The notes under the pieces were generated by a model. It was given only the letters and a program-made list of their open reading frames with translations. It searched no databases and had not been told where the DNA came from. 64,000 bases of DNA from Avibacterium sp. 21-586 (GTDB lineage Bacteria; Pseudomonadota; Gammaproteobacteria; Enterobacterales; Pasteurellaceae): positions 496,001 through 560,000 of the forward strand of contig NZ_JAKKOD010000001.1 in NCBI RefSeq assembly GCF_026226775.1, read 5' to 3'. The position numbers were made by a program, and so were the translations under genes. Below, in pieces: positions 17,804 to 26,467 of this stretch. Within the stretch, counting starts at the first letter, position 1. Every line of letters starts with the position of its first letter.

Positions 17804-18679
17804 TTATAGATGGTTATTTTCCCTAAGAAATCTTATCACTGGGTCGTAATTATTATCACTTATCGAAATAAAAGATGCTTCAGTTAGGCAAAACTCCTCT
17901 TTTAGTTTTTCTAATTTATTTTTCAAAGAAGTATCATTAAAGGTTAAGAATAGCATTTTTTTATTCTGCTTTTGACATATAGATATTTCCTTTTTTACCC
18001 AGTCACTCTTTTCTAGAAAGTTTGAAGTTACTATAAAAATGCCAAACTTACAAATAGAGATACCATTATAAATTTTTTCATATAATTGCTGATCATTATG
18101 CTTATCATCTAAGTTAATTTCATTGCGATCTAACCAGATGGATATTTCTTTAGTACATAAATAATCACTTAAAGGCAAAGCAATTGAAGTTTTATCAAAA
18201 GATGAATGACTAATAAAAACTACAGGAGTTTGATACTTAGTAGTTTTATATTGAGGATACTTTTTTTCAAAATCAGAACGCAAGTTAGATGATAACATTA
18301 AAATATCGTTACGTTCATCAGGAAAACTAACGACCTTCTCGGAAAAAATAAAAAGAATATCAAAGAAGGATAAGGAAGACTCATCAACAAATGTCAATAT
18401 ATTTCCACTCATGGTTATCTGGCCTAAAAATATGTTATGAGTAACCTCTCTCTCGCCGTAATTGCTTTTCAACCAAGAATTAAACTCGTCCTTATTTAGA
18501 TAAGCTGTATCTATTGTTACGAATATAAATACCTCTACCCCCCAAGGATTATTATTCACTTTTGCACCAATCCCTGTTACTTGCTCTTGATTAAATTTAG
18601 AAATAATACTGCGAATAAAATTCTTATCATTATCTCTATTAACATAATCCCCTTTAAATATGTATGTTAATTTATCCAT
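17804..18679 (-). CDS. TIR-domain protein with unknown N-terminal domain
   Basis: Third gene of the TIR operon, 291 residues, cytoplasmic. Residues about 151-285 form a TIR domain: TPVVFISHSSFDK at the start, IWLDRNEINL as the box 2-like loop, and FIVTSNFLEKSDWVKKEISI, where Glu231 is in the place of the catalytic NADase glutamate. Residues 1-145 are a mixed alpha/beta region I do not recognise, with no membrane segment; in comparable immune proteins this part would sense the invader or recruit a partner. It starts 18 bp after the ThsB-like gene behind a good AGAGGAGA site. AT-rich codon use and lack of USS point to acquisition by transfer. A defence role is inferred. Confidence 0.8.
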   Translation of the reverse strand: MDKLTYIFKGDYVNRDNDKNFIRSIISKFNQEQVTGIGAKVNNNPWGVEVFIFVTIDTAYLNKDEFNSWLKSNYGEREVTHNIFLGQITMSGNILTFVDESSLSFFDILFIFSEKVVSFPDERNDILMLSSNLRSDFEKKYPQYKTTKYQTPVVFISHSSFDKTSIALPLSDYLCTKEISIWLDRNEINLDDKHNDQQLYEKIYNGISICKFGIFIVTSNFLEKSDWVKKEISICQKQNKKMLFLTFNDTSLKNKLEKLKEEFCLTEASFISISDNNYDPVIRFLRENNHL

Positions 18680-18697
18680 TATACAATCTCCTCTAAT

Positions 18698-19309
18698 TTA
18701 AGAATTACTCTTTCTCATTGGTCTGCTCATATCATACTTGCAATTTTCTCTATCATTAAATGTGAGCTCTATCAATAATCTTAAGCTATCAGCTGTAAGT
18801 TCACTCCATTTTACTACTGATATTTTAGATTCCATTTTAAGTAGGTTATCTATGATTCTATCAGGTAAATAAGGATATCGTTTCTCGAATTCCTCTCTAG
18901 AATCAATAGAAATCCAGTTTTGAATTGAGGGGTAAATATGTTTCTTTTCTTCTGTACCGTGAGCTGCTGTAATATATTTAGGATTAATTGAAGGTAATTG
19001 AATAACAAGAATACCAGATTTTTTATTTTTCTTGCCATCATACATACTAGAATATAGCTCCCAATCAATATGCTTTCTATTTTTCGTTTCAACACCAACA
19101 AGTAATATTGTTACAGTAGTATCTTTTAAATATTCATCTCGAATTTTTTCACGAATTATTTTATCTGGCAGTGTTTCATCAATATCTCCTATATCAATGG
19201 AGCCATCAATAAAGATGTTGTTTTTATCATTAAGCTTAAGTAAATATTCTTTAGCCCATTGATCTTTGTCATGATGATAACTAATAAATACTCTATGTAT
19301 AGCCATCAT
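18698..19309 (-). CDS. ThsB-like (DUF1863) TIR protein
   Basis: Second gene of the operon, 203 residues. The N-terminal half looks like the ThsB/MTH538 TIR-like family (DUF1863): HRVFISYHHDKDQWAKEYLL at residues 5-24, IFIDGSIDIGDID, TVTILLVGVETKNRKHIDWEL with Glu84 at the catalytic position, and SGILVIQLP. In Thoeris systems such proteins detect phage and turn NAD into a cyclic ADP-ribose isomer that activates the effector. The C-terminal 70 residues may cap the fold. It begins 3 bp after the TIR-SLOG gene, with AGAGG as ribosome-binding site, so the two are translationally coupled. Two Met codons start the frame; either could be used. Confidence 0.82.
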   Translation of the reverse strand: MMAIHRVFISYHHDKDQWAKEYLLKLNDKNNIFIDGSIDIGDIDETLPDKIIREKIRDEYLKDTTVTILLVGVETKNRKHIDWELYSSMYDGKKNKKSGILVIQLPSINPKYITAAHGTEEKKHIYPSIQNWISIDSREEFEKRYPYLPDRIIDNLLKMESKISVVKWSELTADSLRLLIELTFNDRENCKYDMSRPMRKSNS

Positions 19310-19312
19310 AAT

Positions 19313-21337
19313 TCAGCCTCTTTTTGATAAATTTCTAATACCTTTAATAATTAAATGAACACACTCATCAATAAAGGGGGTTATCATTAACTTTTCATAA
19401 TCTTCTCTTAATAATCCTACTCGTTGAGCAAGCATTTCAATCGATATATTTTCAATTACAAATTTAATCTCTTCATAATTAGCGCTATGATTATTTTTAG
19501 CTGCTATATTTTGCAGTTCTATATAAGAAGCATTATGAGAAACTTGCCATTCTTCTGTAAACTCCTCTACAATACTCTTATTTTTAATTGAATTACATAA
19601 TTTACTCGTAAGCCCTCCTAATCCACCGATTAAAAAAATAGGTTTTTCTTTTCTCAAAGAAATCAAAAATTCTTCTAAAACCCCCGGCATTTTTCCTAAA
19701 TAATTTTCAAACTTCCCTCCTGCTAAAACTCGTACATCGGAAGACAAAATTGACTCTTCTCTCATTGTAGTAAGGCATCTAGACCAAATATATTTATTTT
19801 CAGGACAATTTGGCTCAAGAAACAGGTTTGAATCATTAATTATCTCTGCAATATCATTAGGAATATTTACAGATATTGGATTTACCACCGTTTTATAATT
19901 AGCATACCATTTCATATTTTCCTTTTTTATATATAATGGCCAAGATAAATAATTTTCTACAAATAACTTTTCTACTTGTAAACGATCTCTTAATACTGCA
20001 GCTTCATCAAGAATAAATTGAGTAAACCCATCATCTCGTAAATCACCACCATAAATAAGAGTATGTTTATTTGCTAATAAATGGCGTGCTAATGATTGAG
20101 AAAATCGTTTAAGTTCATCTAGATCTTGGTGTTGGATCTCATAACCATCAGGAAGATACTCTGAAATAGATAGTCCGATGCGAAATTTTTTGTCATCATC
20201 TCTTTCATATGCCGATGTCCACAAAGGGGTAGAAACAGTAATATTAAAATGATTTACCCATTCCATTTCTTCTTTATATAAAGGAGGTTCTGGATAACAA
20301 ACCGCCAAATGTTCCTTTTTTTTTAAACTATCAATTAATTGCTGAATTTCCGGTGGCCTAGCAAAGATCTCAGCGGAGCTATCTATCCACCCCTGTTCTT
20401 GATAGTAACATAATAATTTATGGGCATGTTCAAAACGTATAGTTTCCAATAAAGCTGCTATAAGTATTTTTAAAATATCTATTTCTCTTAAAGGCTCCAC
20501 TGTCACATGCACGCATGGAATATTTGAAGCTGCAGGAAAAACTCTATCCTCATATTCTTCTAAACTATTCACAAGAATGATAGGTCGTCTTTCCTTTTTT
20601 GCACTTAGAATTTCTCTCTGGCACCAGTACCTAGAAGAGTAATGATCACTTGCAATAGCAATAATTGTAGAATTTTTAATATGCCCTTCAATTTCCTGAT
20701 CAAATTTAAACCCAGGAGATATTTGGTTTGCATCAAAAAATCTTTGCATATTTGAATTATCTAAAAAATGTTTAATTGATTCCGCATGATTCAATCCTAT
20801 ATCACCTTTTTTGGCATGGCTTAAAAATAAACGAATAGAATGATAAATACCAAGACTGCCTGGTTGTGCATTTTTTAGGCCAAATCGATATATTTCATGT
20901 GAGAGAAATAAGATGGCATATTCTTTTTTAAATTCCTCAGGCCAATCAAATGCTCTAATACAATTGTAGTTTTTCAGACGGCCCGATGAAGTATGGTTTA
21001 TTCCTGCTTGTTCAATTGCTACCGGTATGACATTATAGTCGTCGTCTTCTGGTAGTTCATTTATATAGGTCTCCCAATTAGAATACATTAAAGTATTACA
21101 ACTTATAAAAAGAAAAATCACATCTTTATTAGCAAGCTTTTCGGGCTTAGAAGGAAGGCATTTAAAGCTTTTTGAACTATATAAAAATGTTGGAATATTC
21201 AATTCTCTAGAAAAAGGACGTTCAATATCTCGTGTCAAATATCGGCGGAAATCCATTATTATGGAACGAATGTTATCGTTATCATCAGGATGCCAAACAA
21301 AATGAACTGCGATAGGAGGAGTAATAGGAGTAACCAT
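19313..21337 (-). CDS. TIR-like / TIR / SLOG fusion protein, candidate Thoeris-like effector
   Basis: First gene of the operon, 674 residues, cytoplasmic. Residues about 8-150 look like a degenerate TIR domain (AVHFVWHPDDND, VIFLFISCNTLMYSNWETYI) without a Glu where the catalytic one should be. Residues about 166-300 are a second TIR domain (SIRLFLSHAKKGD, IAIASDHYSSRYWCQREI) with Glu242 in place. Residues about 386-575 resemble a SLOG-type Rossmann domain: IGLSIS, LIYGGDLRDDGFT, and RVLAGGKFENYLGKMPGVLEE followed by FLIGGLGG. SLOG domains bind nucleotide-derived ligands; in ThsA a SLOG gates an NAD-degrading SIR2 domain. Here the TIR could be the gated NADase. The C-terminal 95 residues are unassigned helices. 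Function is inferred from domain layout. Confidence 0.8.
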   Translation of the reverse strand: MVTPITPPIAVHFVWHPDDNDNIRSIIMDFRRYLTRDIERPFSRELNIPTFLYSSKSFKCLPSKPEKLANKDVIFLFISCNTLMYSNWETYINELPEDDDYNVIPVAIEQAGINHTSSGRLKNYNCIRAFDWPEEFKKEYAILFLSHEIYRFGLKNAQPGSLGIYHSIRLFLSHAKKGDIGLNHAESIKHFLDNSNMQRFFDANQISPGFKFDQEIEGHIKNSTIIAIASDHYSSRYWCQREILSAKKERRPIILVNSLEEYEDRVFPAASNIPCVHVTVEPLREIDILKILIAALLETIRFEHAHKLLCYYQEQGWIDSSAEIFARPPEIQQLIDSLKKKEHLAVCYPEPPLYKEEMEWVNHFNITVSTPLWTSAYERDDDKKFRIGLSISEYLPDGYEIQHQDLDELKRFSQSLARHLLANKHTLIYGGDLRDDGFTQFILDEAAVLRDRLQVEKLFVENYLSWPLYIKKENMKWYANYKTVVNPISVNIPNDIAEIINDSNLFLEPNCPENKYIWSRCLTTMREESILSSDVRVLAGGKFENYLGKMPGVLEEFLISLRKEKPIFLIGGLGGLTSKLCNSIKNKSIVEEFTEEWQVSHNASYIELQNIAAKNNHSANYEEIKFVIENISIEMLAQRVGLLREDYEKLMITPFIDECVHLIIKGIRNLSKRG

Positions 21338-21884
21338 TTAAATCTATCCTTATATTGAGCACTAATTTCAATCAATGCTTATCAATGAGAGCTAGTGCAA
21401 TTATTAATAAAATAATCACGATTATTACAAATGTGCTTAGGAAGCTTTTCTTTAAAATGCTTCATGAATCTATTTTTTAATTCATATAGAGAAATTGGAT
21501 AAGCATAAATTTCTGCCTAACTACTTTGAACATGATCGTATAGACAGGTGGAATGTTATATGAAATATAGCAATGTCCATTTTGTCCCGTTCATGCTGGC
21601 AATTCAATAATGAATTGCCATAATGAGAAGCATAGCTTAGCAATAAAATACCTATTGATCCTGAACATACATTCAGATTATGTCTAATTTAGACTGTACC
21701 TAATTTCCCAATCTACATGTTTACGCTACTATATATCTTCCTACTAAATCCCAGTGTGCTTTTAAATTTGCTATAAATACGATTGCTTACAACCAAGATG
21801 GGTATATATACCCCACACTTTTATGGCTGATCACATGCCCCATATAATGTTACTAATACAGTGATGATTTCAGTTTTTTCAAGG
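21338..21884. other. non-coding right edge of the accessory island
   Basis: 547 bp without a convincing gene or USS. It contains a 10-bp-stem hairpin (21597-21620) and a 14-bp palindrome GGGTATATATACCC (21800-21813), and must hold the promoter of the TIR operon, for which no clear -35/-10 pair stands out. The pyrD stop codon is at its right border. Confidence 0.55.
21597..21620. repeat. hairpin in the island edge
   Basis: TGGCAATTCA and TGAATTGCCA are exact reverse complements around ATAA. No T run follows on either strand, so it could be an operator, a processing hairpin or a remnant of a mobile-element end. Confidence 0.55.
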
Positions 21885-22907
21885 TTAAAGAGCCTTAACC
21901 AATTCTTTAATTAACGCCGGCCCTTGATAAATTAAGCCTGAATACACTTGCAATAATTGCGCACCTGCCGCGATTTTTTCTTGCGCGCTAGCAACGCTGT
22001 CTATGCCCCCACTGCCGATAATCGGGATTTCTCCATTTAATTCTTGATGTAACCGTGCGATGATTTGCGTGCTTTTTTGTTGCAACGGCTTACCACTTAA
22101 ACCGCCGATTTCTGTCGCATTTTTCAAGCCTTGAACATTGTCGCGTGCAATGGTGGTATTGGTGGCGATCACCCCATCAATCTTGTTACGTCGTAACGTA
22201 TCAGCAATTTGTACCAATTCGGCTTCGGTTAAATCTGGTGCAATTTTCACTGCAATCGGTACATATTTATTATATTGACTTGCTAAAATGTGCTGGCGAG
22301 CCTTAATGCTTTGCAACAAATCTTCTAACGCATCACCATATTGCAACTGGCGTAAATCTGGCGTGTTAGGCGAGGAAATATTTACTGTAATATAATCGGC
22401 ATAATTATAGGCTTTATTCAAACAATAAAGATAATCATCTTTGCCCCGTTCAATGGGGGTGATTTTGTTTTTACCAATGTTTATGCCGATTACGCCGTCA
22501 AAGCGTGCTTTCTTGACATTTTCAATTACATAATCAATACCCTGATTATTAAAGCCGTTGCGATTAATAATGCCTTCCGCTTCAATTAGACGAAACTGGC
22601 GTGGTTTGGGATTGCCTTCTTGTCCGAGCGGTGTTACCGTTCCCACTTCAATAAAGCCAAATCCCAATCCACCAAAGCCGTCAATGGCTTCGGCATTTTT
22701 ATCCGCCCCTGCTGCCAAGCCAATAGGATTTTTAAACTTCACGCCCATTACCGTTCTTTCCTGCCCTTGAGGACAGGCTAACAAGGCTTTCATTAAGGTA
22801 ATAAAAGGTGGTTTGCCAGCCAGTTTTAATAGCTGAATCGTTAAATTGTGGGCATTTTCAGCATCAAGGCTGAAAAGCGCTTTTCGGATTAAAGGATAGA
22901 TATTCAC
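21885..22907 (-). CDS. pyrD: dihydroorotate dehydrogenase, class 2 (quinone)
   Basis: Fourth step of pyrimidine synthesis; a membrane-associated FMN enzyme that passes electrons to quinone. The class 2 N-terminal extension ([27 protein letters not shown]) that docks on the membrane is present. FMN and active-site motifs: [15 protein letters not shown] (about 65-79), [43 protein letters not shown] with the catalytic Ser of class 2, and GVIATNTT. Length 340 is near the 336 of E. coli. It is the first USS-normal gene to the right of the accessory island and is preceded by a USS-pair terminator of pepN. Confidence 0.97.
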   Translation of the reverse strand: MNIYPLIRKALFSLDAENAHNLTIQLLKLAGKPPFITLMKALLACPQGQERTVMGVKFKNPIGLAAGADKNAEAIDGFGGLGFGFIEVGTVTPLGQEGNPKPRQFRLIEAEGIINRNGFNNQGIDYVIENVKKARFDGVIGINIGKNKITPIERGKDDYLYCLNKAYNYADYITVNISSPNTPDLRQLQYGDALEDLLQSIKARQHILASQYNKYVPIAVKIAPDLTEAELVQIADTLRRNKIDGVIATNTTIARDNVQGLKNATEIGGLSGKPLQQKSTQIIARLHQELNGEIPIIGSGGIDSVASAQEKIAAGAQLLQVYSGLIYQGPALIKELVKAL

Positions 22908-22936
22908 TCGTTTATCTCACTGGATAGTTAAACTGT

Positions 22937-22968
22937 AAAAAAGTGCGGTGATTTTTGACCGCACTTTT
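22937..22968 (-). terminator. USS-pair terminator after pepN
   Basis: AAAAGTGCGGT pairs with ACCGCACTTTT around a short loop, ending on the minus strand in TTTTTTAC. It lies between pepN and pyrD. Confidence 0.85.
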
Positions 22969-22976
22969 ATGTTGGA

Positions 22977-25592
22977 TTATTGTAAGGCTTTTTCGATTTT
23001 TTCAAATAAATCCTTAGACAGATTTTCTACTTCACTCAATCGTTCTAAGGCACGCTTCATCAAGGTTTGACGCTGTGCATCATAACGTTTAAAGCGAATT
23101 AATGGCTCAATTAATCTTGATGCTACTTGCGGATTGGTTTCATTTAAACGAATTAAAATATCCGTTAAGAAACGGTAACCTGAGCCGTCTGCAGCGTGGA
23201 ATGCACGTGGGTTGTGGCTCGCAAAACTGCCCACTAAGGCGCGTACACGGTTTGGATTGTTAAAGTTAAAGCTTGGGTGATCCATCAACTGTACCACAAT
23301 TTGTAGCACATCGGCATCAGAGCGCGTAGCTTGCAAGGTAAACCATTTATCCATCACCAAGCCATCGCTCTGCCATTTTTGTTCAAAATCTGCTAATAAT
23401 TCATCTCGGCAAGGCAATTGTGCTTTTGTCGCCACCGATAACGCTGCCAAACAATCAGTCATATTATTTGCGTTCACATAGTGCTTATACACTAAATTAT
23501 TGCCTAAATGGGTGTAAGCCAAATAGTTCAAGCAGAGATTACGTAAGGCGCGCAAAGCAATGTCTTGTTGTACTACGCGATAGTTTTCCAAATGAATTTG
23601 TTGATAAATTCGGAATAAATCTGATTTCAAATAGTCCGCTAAAGTACGCAACATAAACTCACGCACCACCGCGATACCTTCAGGATCAATGGTTTTGAAT
23701 AATTCCGCAAACTCCGTTTCTTTTGGCAAGGTCAGAATTAACGTGGTTAATTCTGGATCTTTCTGATGATTTTCTAATACTTGATGGAGTGCGGTCAGAA
23801 TTTCTTGAGAAAATTCAAGAGGTTGCCCTTGTTGATATTGCGATAAGTTACGACGTAACTCATTGCTAAATAGCATTTGCGCTGCATCCCAACGAACAAA
23901 ATCATTTTTCGCAAATTTCAGTAAAGTGGTGAGCTGCTTGGTGCTGTAATCATAATCTAATCGCACTGGTGCAGAAAAATCACACAATAAGGCTGGCACT
24001 GGGCGTGAATAAATATTATGAAATTCAAAGACTTGTGTTTGTTCTCTCACATCTAGCACATCACTCACCAATTCACCATTATATTGCAAAGATTGCGTAA
24101 TGCCTTGCTCATCATAAAGGGCTATTTTTAATGGAATATGCAAATTCACTTTGTCCATTTGATCGGCGGTTGCTGGCGTATGCTGCGAGACTTGCAGGCG
24201 ATAAATATGAGAACGTTCATCATAGCTATCGCTAACGGTGAGTTCTGGTGTGCCAGATTGGCTATACCAACGGCGGAACTGGCTAAGATCAACGCCATTG
24301 GCTTTTTCCATTGCTTGTACAAAATCTTCACAGGTGGCGGCTTTACCATCGTTTTGTGAAATATATTCTCGCATTCCCGCTTGGAATCCTTGTTCACCTA
24401 GCAAAGTATGCAACATACGAATCACTTCTGCCCCTTTTTCATACACAGTTACCGTGTAGAAATTATTCATTTCAATCACTTTTTCAGGACGAATTGGGTG
24501 CGACATTGGGCCGGCATCCTCACCAAATTGCACAGTACGCAGGAATTTTACATTATTAATGCGATTTACCGCACGAGATCCCGTATCAGAAGAAAATTCT
24601 TGATCACGGAATACAGTTAAGCCTTCTTTCAGGCTCAACTGAAACCAATCGCGGCAAGTTACACGATTGCCCGTCCAGTTATGGAAATATTCGTGTGCGA
24701 TCACACTTTCAATCGCTAAATAATCTTCATCTGTCGCAGTTTGTGGATTGGCCAATACGAATTTATCATTGAAAATATTCAAGCCTTTGTTTTCCATTGC
24801 TCCCATATTGAAGAAATCTACCGCAACGATCATATAAATATCTAAATCATATTCTAGCCCAAAACGTTCTTCGTCCCATTTCATTGATTTTTTCAGGCTT
24901 TGCATTGCCCAATCTGCACGGTTTAAATTGCCTCGATCAACATAAAGTTCAAGTTTCACTTCACGGCCACTTTGCGTGATAAAGGTGTCTGGCAGCATAT
25001 CAAAATCCCCTGCCACTAAGGCAAATAAGTAACTTGGTTTTGGGAAGGGATCTTGCCATTCCACCCAATGAAAACCATTGTCTAAATCCCCACTGGCAAT
25101 GCGGTTACCATTAGATAATAAATAAGGATATTTGGCTTTTTCTGCGGTAATTTTCGTGGAGTAACGCGCTAGTACATCGGGGCGATCAAGCATATAGGTA
25201 ATTTGACGAAATCCTTCTGCTTCACATTGTGTACAAAGGGCATCACCTGATTGATATAAGCCTTGTAATGAGGTGTTCTCGGCAGGTTTCAGATAGGTTA
25301 CAATTTCTAACTCAAATTGCCCCGCACTTTCTTTCAAACTGCTTAAATCTAACGTTAGACTTTCGCTATCTTGTTGATAATGTTTGAAATCTTCCCCATT
25401 TAAACGAATCGCCGCAAATTGAAAGCTATGACCGTCTAAACGCAAACTGGTTGCTTCTGGGTTTAAACGTTGATACTGGCTTTTGGCGGTTACCACGGTT
25501 TTTTCTGGATCTAATTGAAAATCCAAGAAAATATCCGTTACGGTAAAATCTGGCGAGCGATAATCTTTTCTATATTTAGCTTTTGTCTGCAT
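22977..25592 (-). CDS. pepN: aminopeptidase N (M1 zinc metallopeptidase)
   Basis: Broad-specificity cytoplasmic aminopeptidase in the last steps of peptide breakdown. The M1 motifs are complete: GAMENKGLNIF (substrate N-terminus recognition) and VIAHEYFHNWTGNRV with the distal zinc-ligand Glu in LSLKEGLTVFRDQEF. From this start it has 871 residues, close to the 870 of E. coli. The ATG at 25592 is preferred to the GTG three codons upstream (25601), because TAGGTG precedes it at a suitable distance and the protein then begins MQTKAKYRKDYRSPDF as in relatives. It is transcribed alone. Confidence 0.96.
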   Translation of the reverse strand: MQTKAKYRKDYRSPDFTVTDIFLDFQLDPEKTVVTAKSQYQRLNPEATSLRLDGHSFQFAAIRLNGEDFKHYQQDSESLTLDLSSLKESAGQFELEIVTYLKPAENTSLQGLYQSGDALCTQCEAEGFRQITYMLDRPDVLARYSTKITAEKAKYPYLLSNGNRIASGDLDNGFHWVEWQDPFPKPSYLFALVAGDFDMLPDTFITQSGREVKLELYVDRGNLNRADWAMQSLKKSMKWDEERFGLEYDLDIYMIVAVDFFNMGAMENKGLNIFNDKFVLANPQTATDEDYLAIESVIAHEYFHNWTGNRVTCRDWFQLSLKEGLTVFRDQEFSSDTGSRAVNRINNVKFLRTVQFGEDAGPMSHPIRPEKVIEMNNFYTVTVYEKGAEVIRMLHTLLGEQGFQAGMREYISQNDGKAATCEDFVQAMEKANGVDLSQFRRWYSQSGTPELTVSDSYDERSHIYRLQVSQHTPATADQMDKVNLHIPLKIALYDEQGITQSLQYNGELVSDVLDVREQTQVFEFHNIYSRPVPALLCDFSAPVRLDYDYSTKQLTTLLKFAKNDFVRWDAAQMLFSNELRRNLSQYQQGQPLEFSQEILTALHQVLENHQKDPELTTLILTLPKETEFAELFKTIDPEGIAVVREFMLRTLADYLKSDLFRIYQQIHLENYRVVQQDIALRALRNLCLNYLAYTHLGNNLVYKHYVNANNMTDCLAALSVATKAQLPCRDELLADFEQKWQSDGLVMDKWFTLQATRSDADVLQIVVQLMDHPSFNFNNPNRVRALVGSFASHNPRAFHAADGSGYRFLTDILIRLNETNPQVASRLIEPLIRFKRYDAQRQTLMKRALERLSEVENLSKDLFEKIEKALQ

Positions 25593-25781
25593 ATATGACA
25601 CCTAGTATGCTTGTTGTTTTAAGAAGGTTATCCAATATGAAATCTTTTAAGATTAAGGTAGAAAAATTGTTGTTAGCATAAGGTTTTTAGCCCAAAGTTG
25701 CAAGGAAAACAAACTATTCTACTATCACTTAACCCACTTATTTCACTAATTTTTCATCAATCAATCGTCTGGCCACCCCTT

Positions 25782-25797
25782 AGGCAATCGTTTGCTT
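25782..25797. promoter_or_regulatory. PurR operator of purE
   Basis: AGGCAATCGTTTGCTT matches all fixed positions of the PurR consensus ANGCAANCGNTTNCNT. Its right half overlaps a -35-like TTGCTT, with TATTCT 18 bp downstream as -10. Purine-responsive repression of purE is therefore likely. Confidence 0.82.
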
Positions 25798-25866
25798 AAA
25801 GCGCGTAAGATATGCTATTCTAGTGCGGTTATTTTTTGTTAATTTTTGTTAGAAATAGGAAAAACT

Positions 25867-26376
25867 ATGTCAGACCAAAAGCCAAACCAAGATGCTGAAA
25901 TAGCCATTATAATGGGCTCAAAAAGTGATTGGGCGACAATGCAGGAAGCTGCACAAATTCTCACCGACCTCAATGTTTCTCATCATATTGAAATTGTTTC
26001 AGCTCATCGCACACCAGATAAATTATTCCAATTTGCTGAAGATGCAGAAAAAAATGGCTATAAAGTGATTATTGCAGGTGCAGGTGGTGCAGCCCATTTA
26101 CCGGGAATGATCGCCGCGAAAACCCTTGTTCCTGTACTGGGCGTGCCGGTAAAAAGTGCTACTCTAAGTGGCGTGGATAGCCTTTATTCTATCGTGCAAA
26201 TGCCAAAAGGTATTCCCGTTGGTACCTTAGCTATTGGTGCGGCGGGTGCAGCAAATGCGGGATTATTAGCCGCACAAATCTTAGCCCGTTTCAATCCTGA
26301 GCTTGCGGCACGTTTACAGCAATTCCGTCAGAATCAAACTCAAACCGTATTAGATAATTCTGATCCGCGAGATTAA
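25867..26376 (+). CDS. purE: N5-carboxyaminoimidazole ribonucleotide mutase
   Basis: Purine synthesis: interconverts N5-CAIR and CAIR. Class I PurE signatures are present: [14 protein letters not shown] (residues about 12-25), [11 protein letters not shown] (catalytic His), [18 protein letters not shown], and [36 protein letters not shown]. Length 169 residues matches E. coli PurE. The ATG at 25867 is chosen because AGGAAAAACT precedes it; an in-frame TTG at 25846 lacks such a site. purK, which normally follows in an operon, is absent: the next gene is the convergent RTX adhesin. Confidence 0.97.
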   Translation: MSDQKPNQDAEIAIIMGSKSDWATMQEAAQILTDLNVSHHIEIVSAHRTPDKLFQFAEDAEKNGYKVIIAGAGGAAHLPGMIAAKTLVPVLGVPVKSATLSGVDSLYSIVQMPKGIPVGTLAIGAAGAANAGLLAAQILARFNPELAARLQQFRQNQTQTVLDNSDPRD

Positions 26377-26406
26377 AGCCCAATAGAAAAATATTGTTTC
26401 CTAAAA

Positions 26407-26442
26407 AATAAGCTCAACATCTGAGAAGATGTTGAGCTTATT
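26407..26442 (-). terminator. terminator of the RTX adhesin gene
   Basis: A perfect 16-bp stem (AATAAGCTCAACATCT and its complement) around GAGA. On the minus strand the T run TTTTTT follows, making a strong terminator for the adhesin; on the plus strand it can also stop purE read-through. Confidence 0.9.
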
Positions 26443-26467
26443 ATAATTAGTTATTAAGCTTCTATGA

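Noticed and set aside
17743-17829. Small GTG-started frame behind AGGAG downstream of the IS
   Set aside because: It runs through the terminator stem and into the antisense of the TIR gene; its residues look random.
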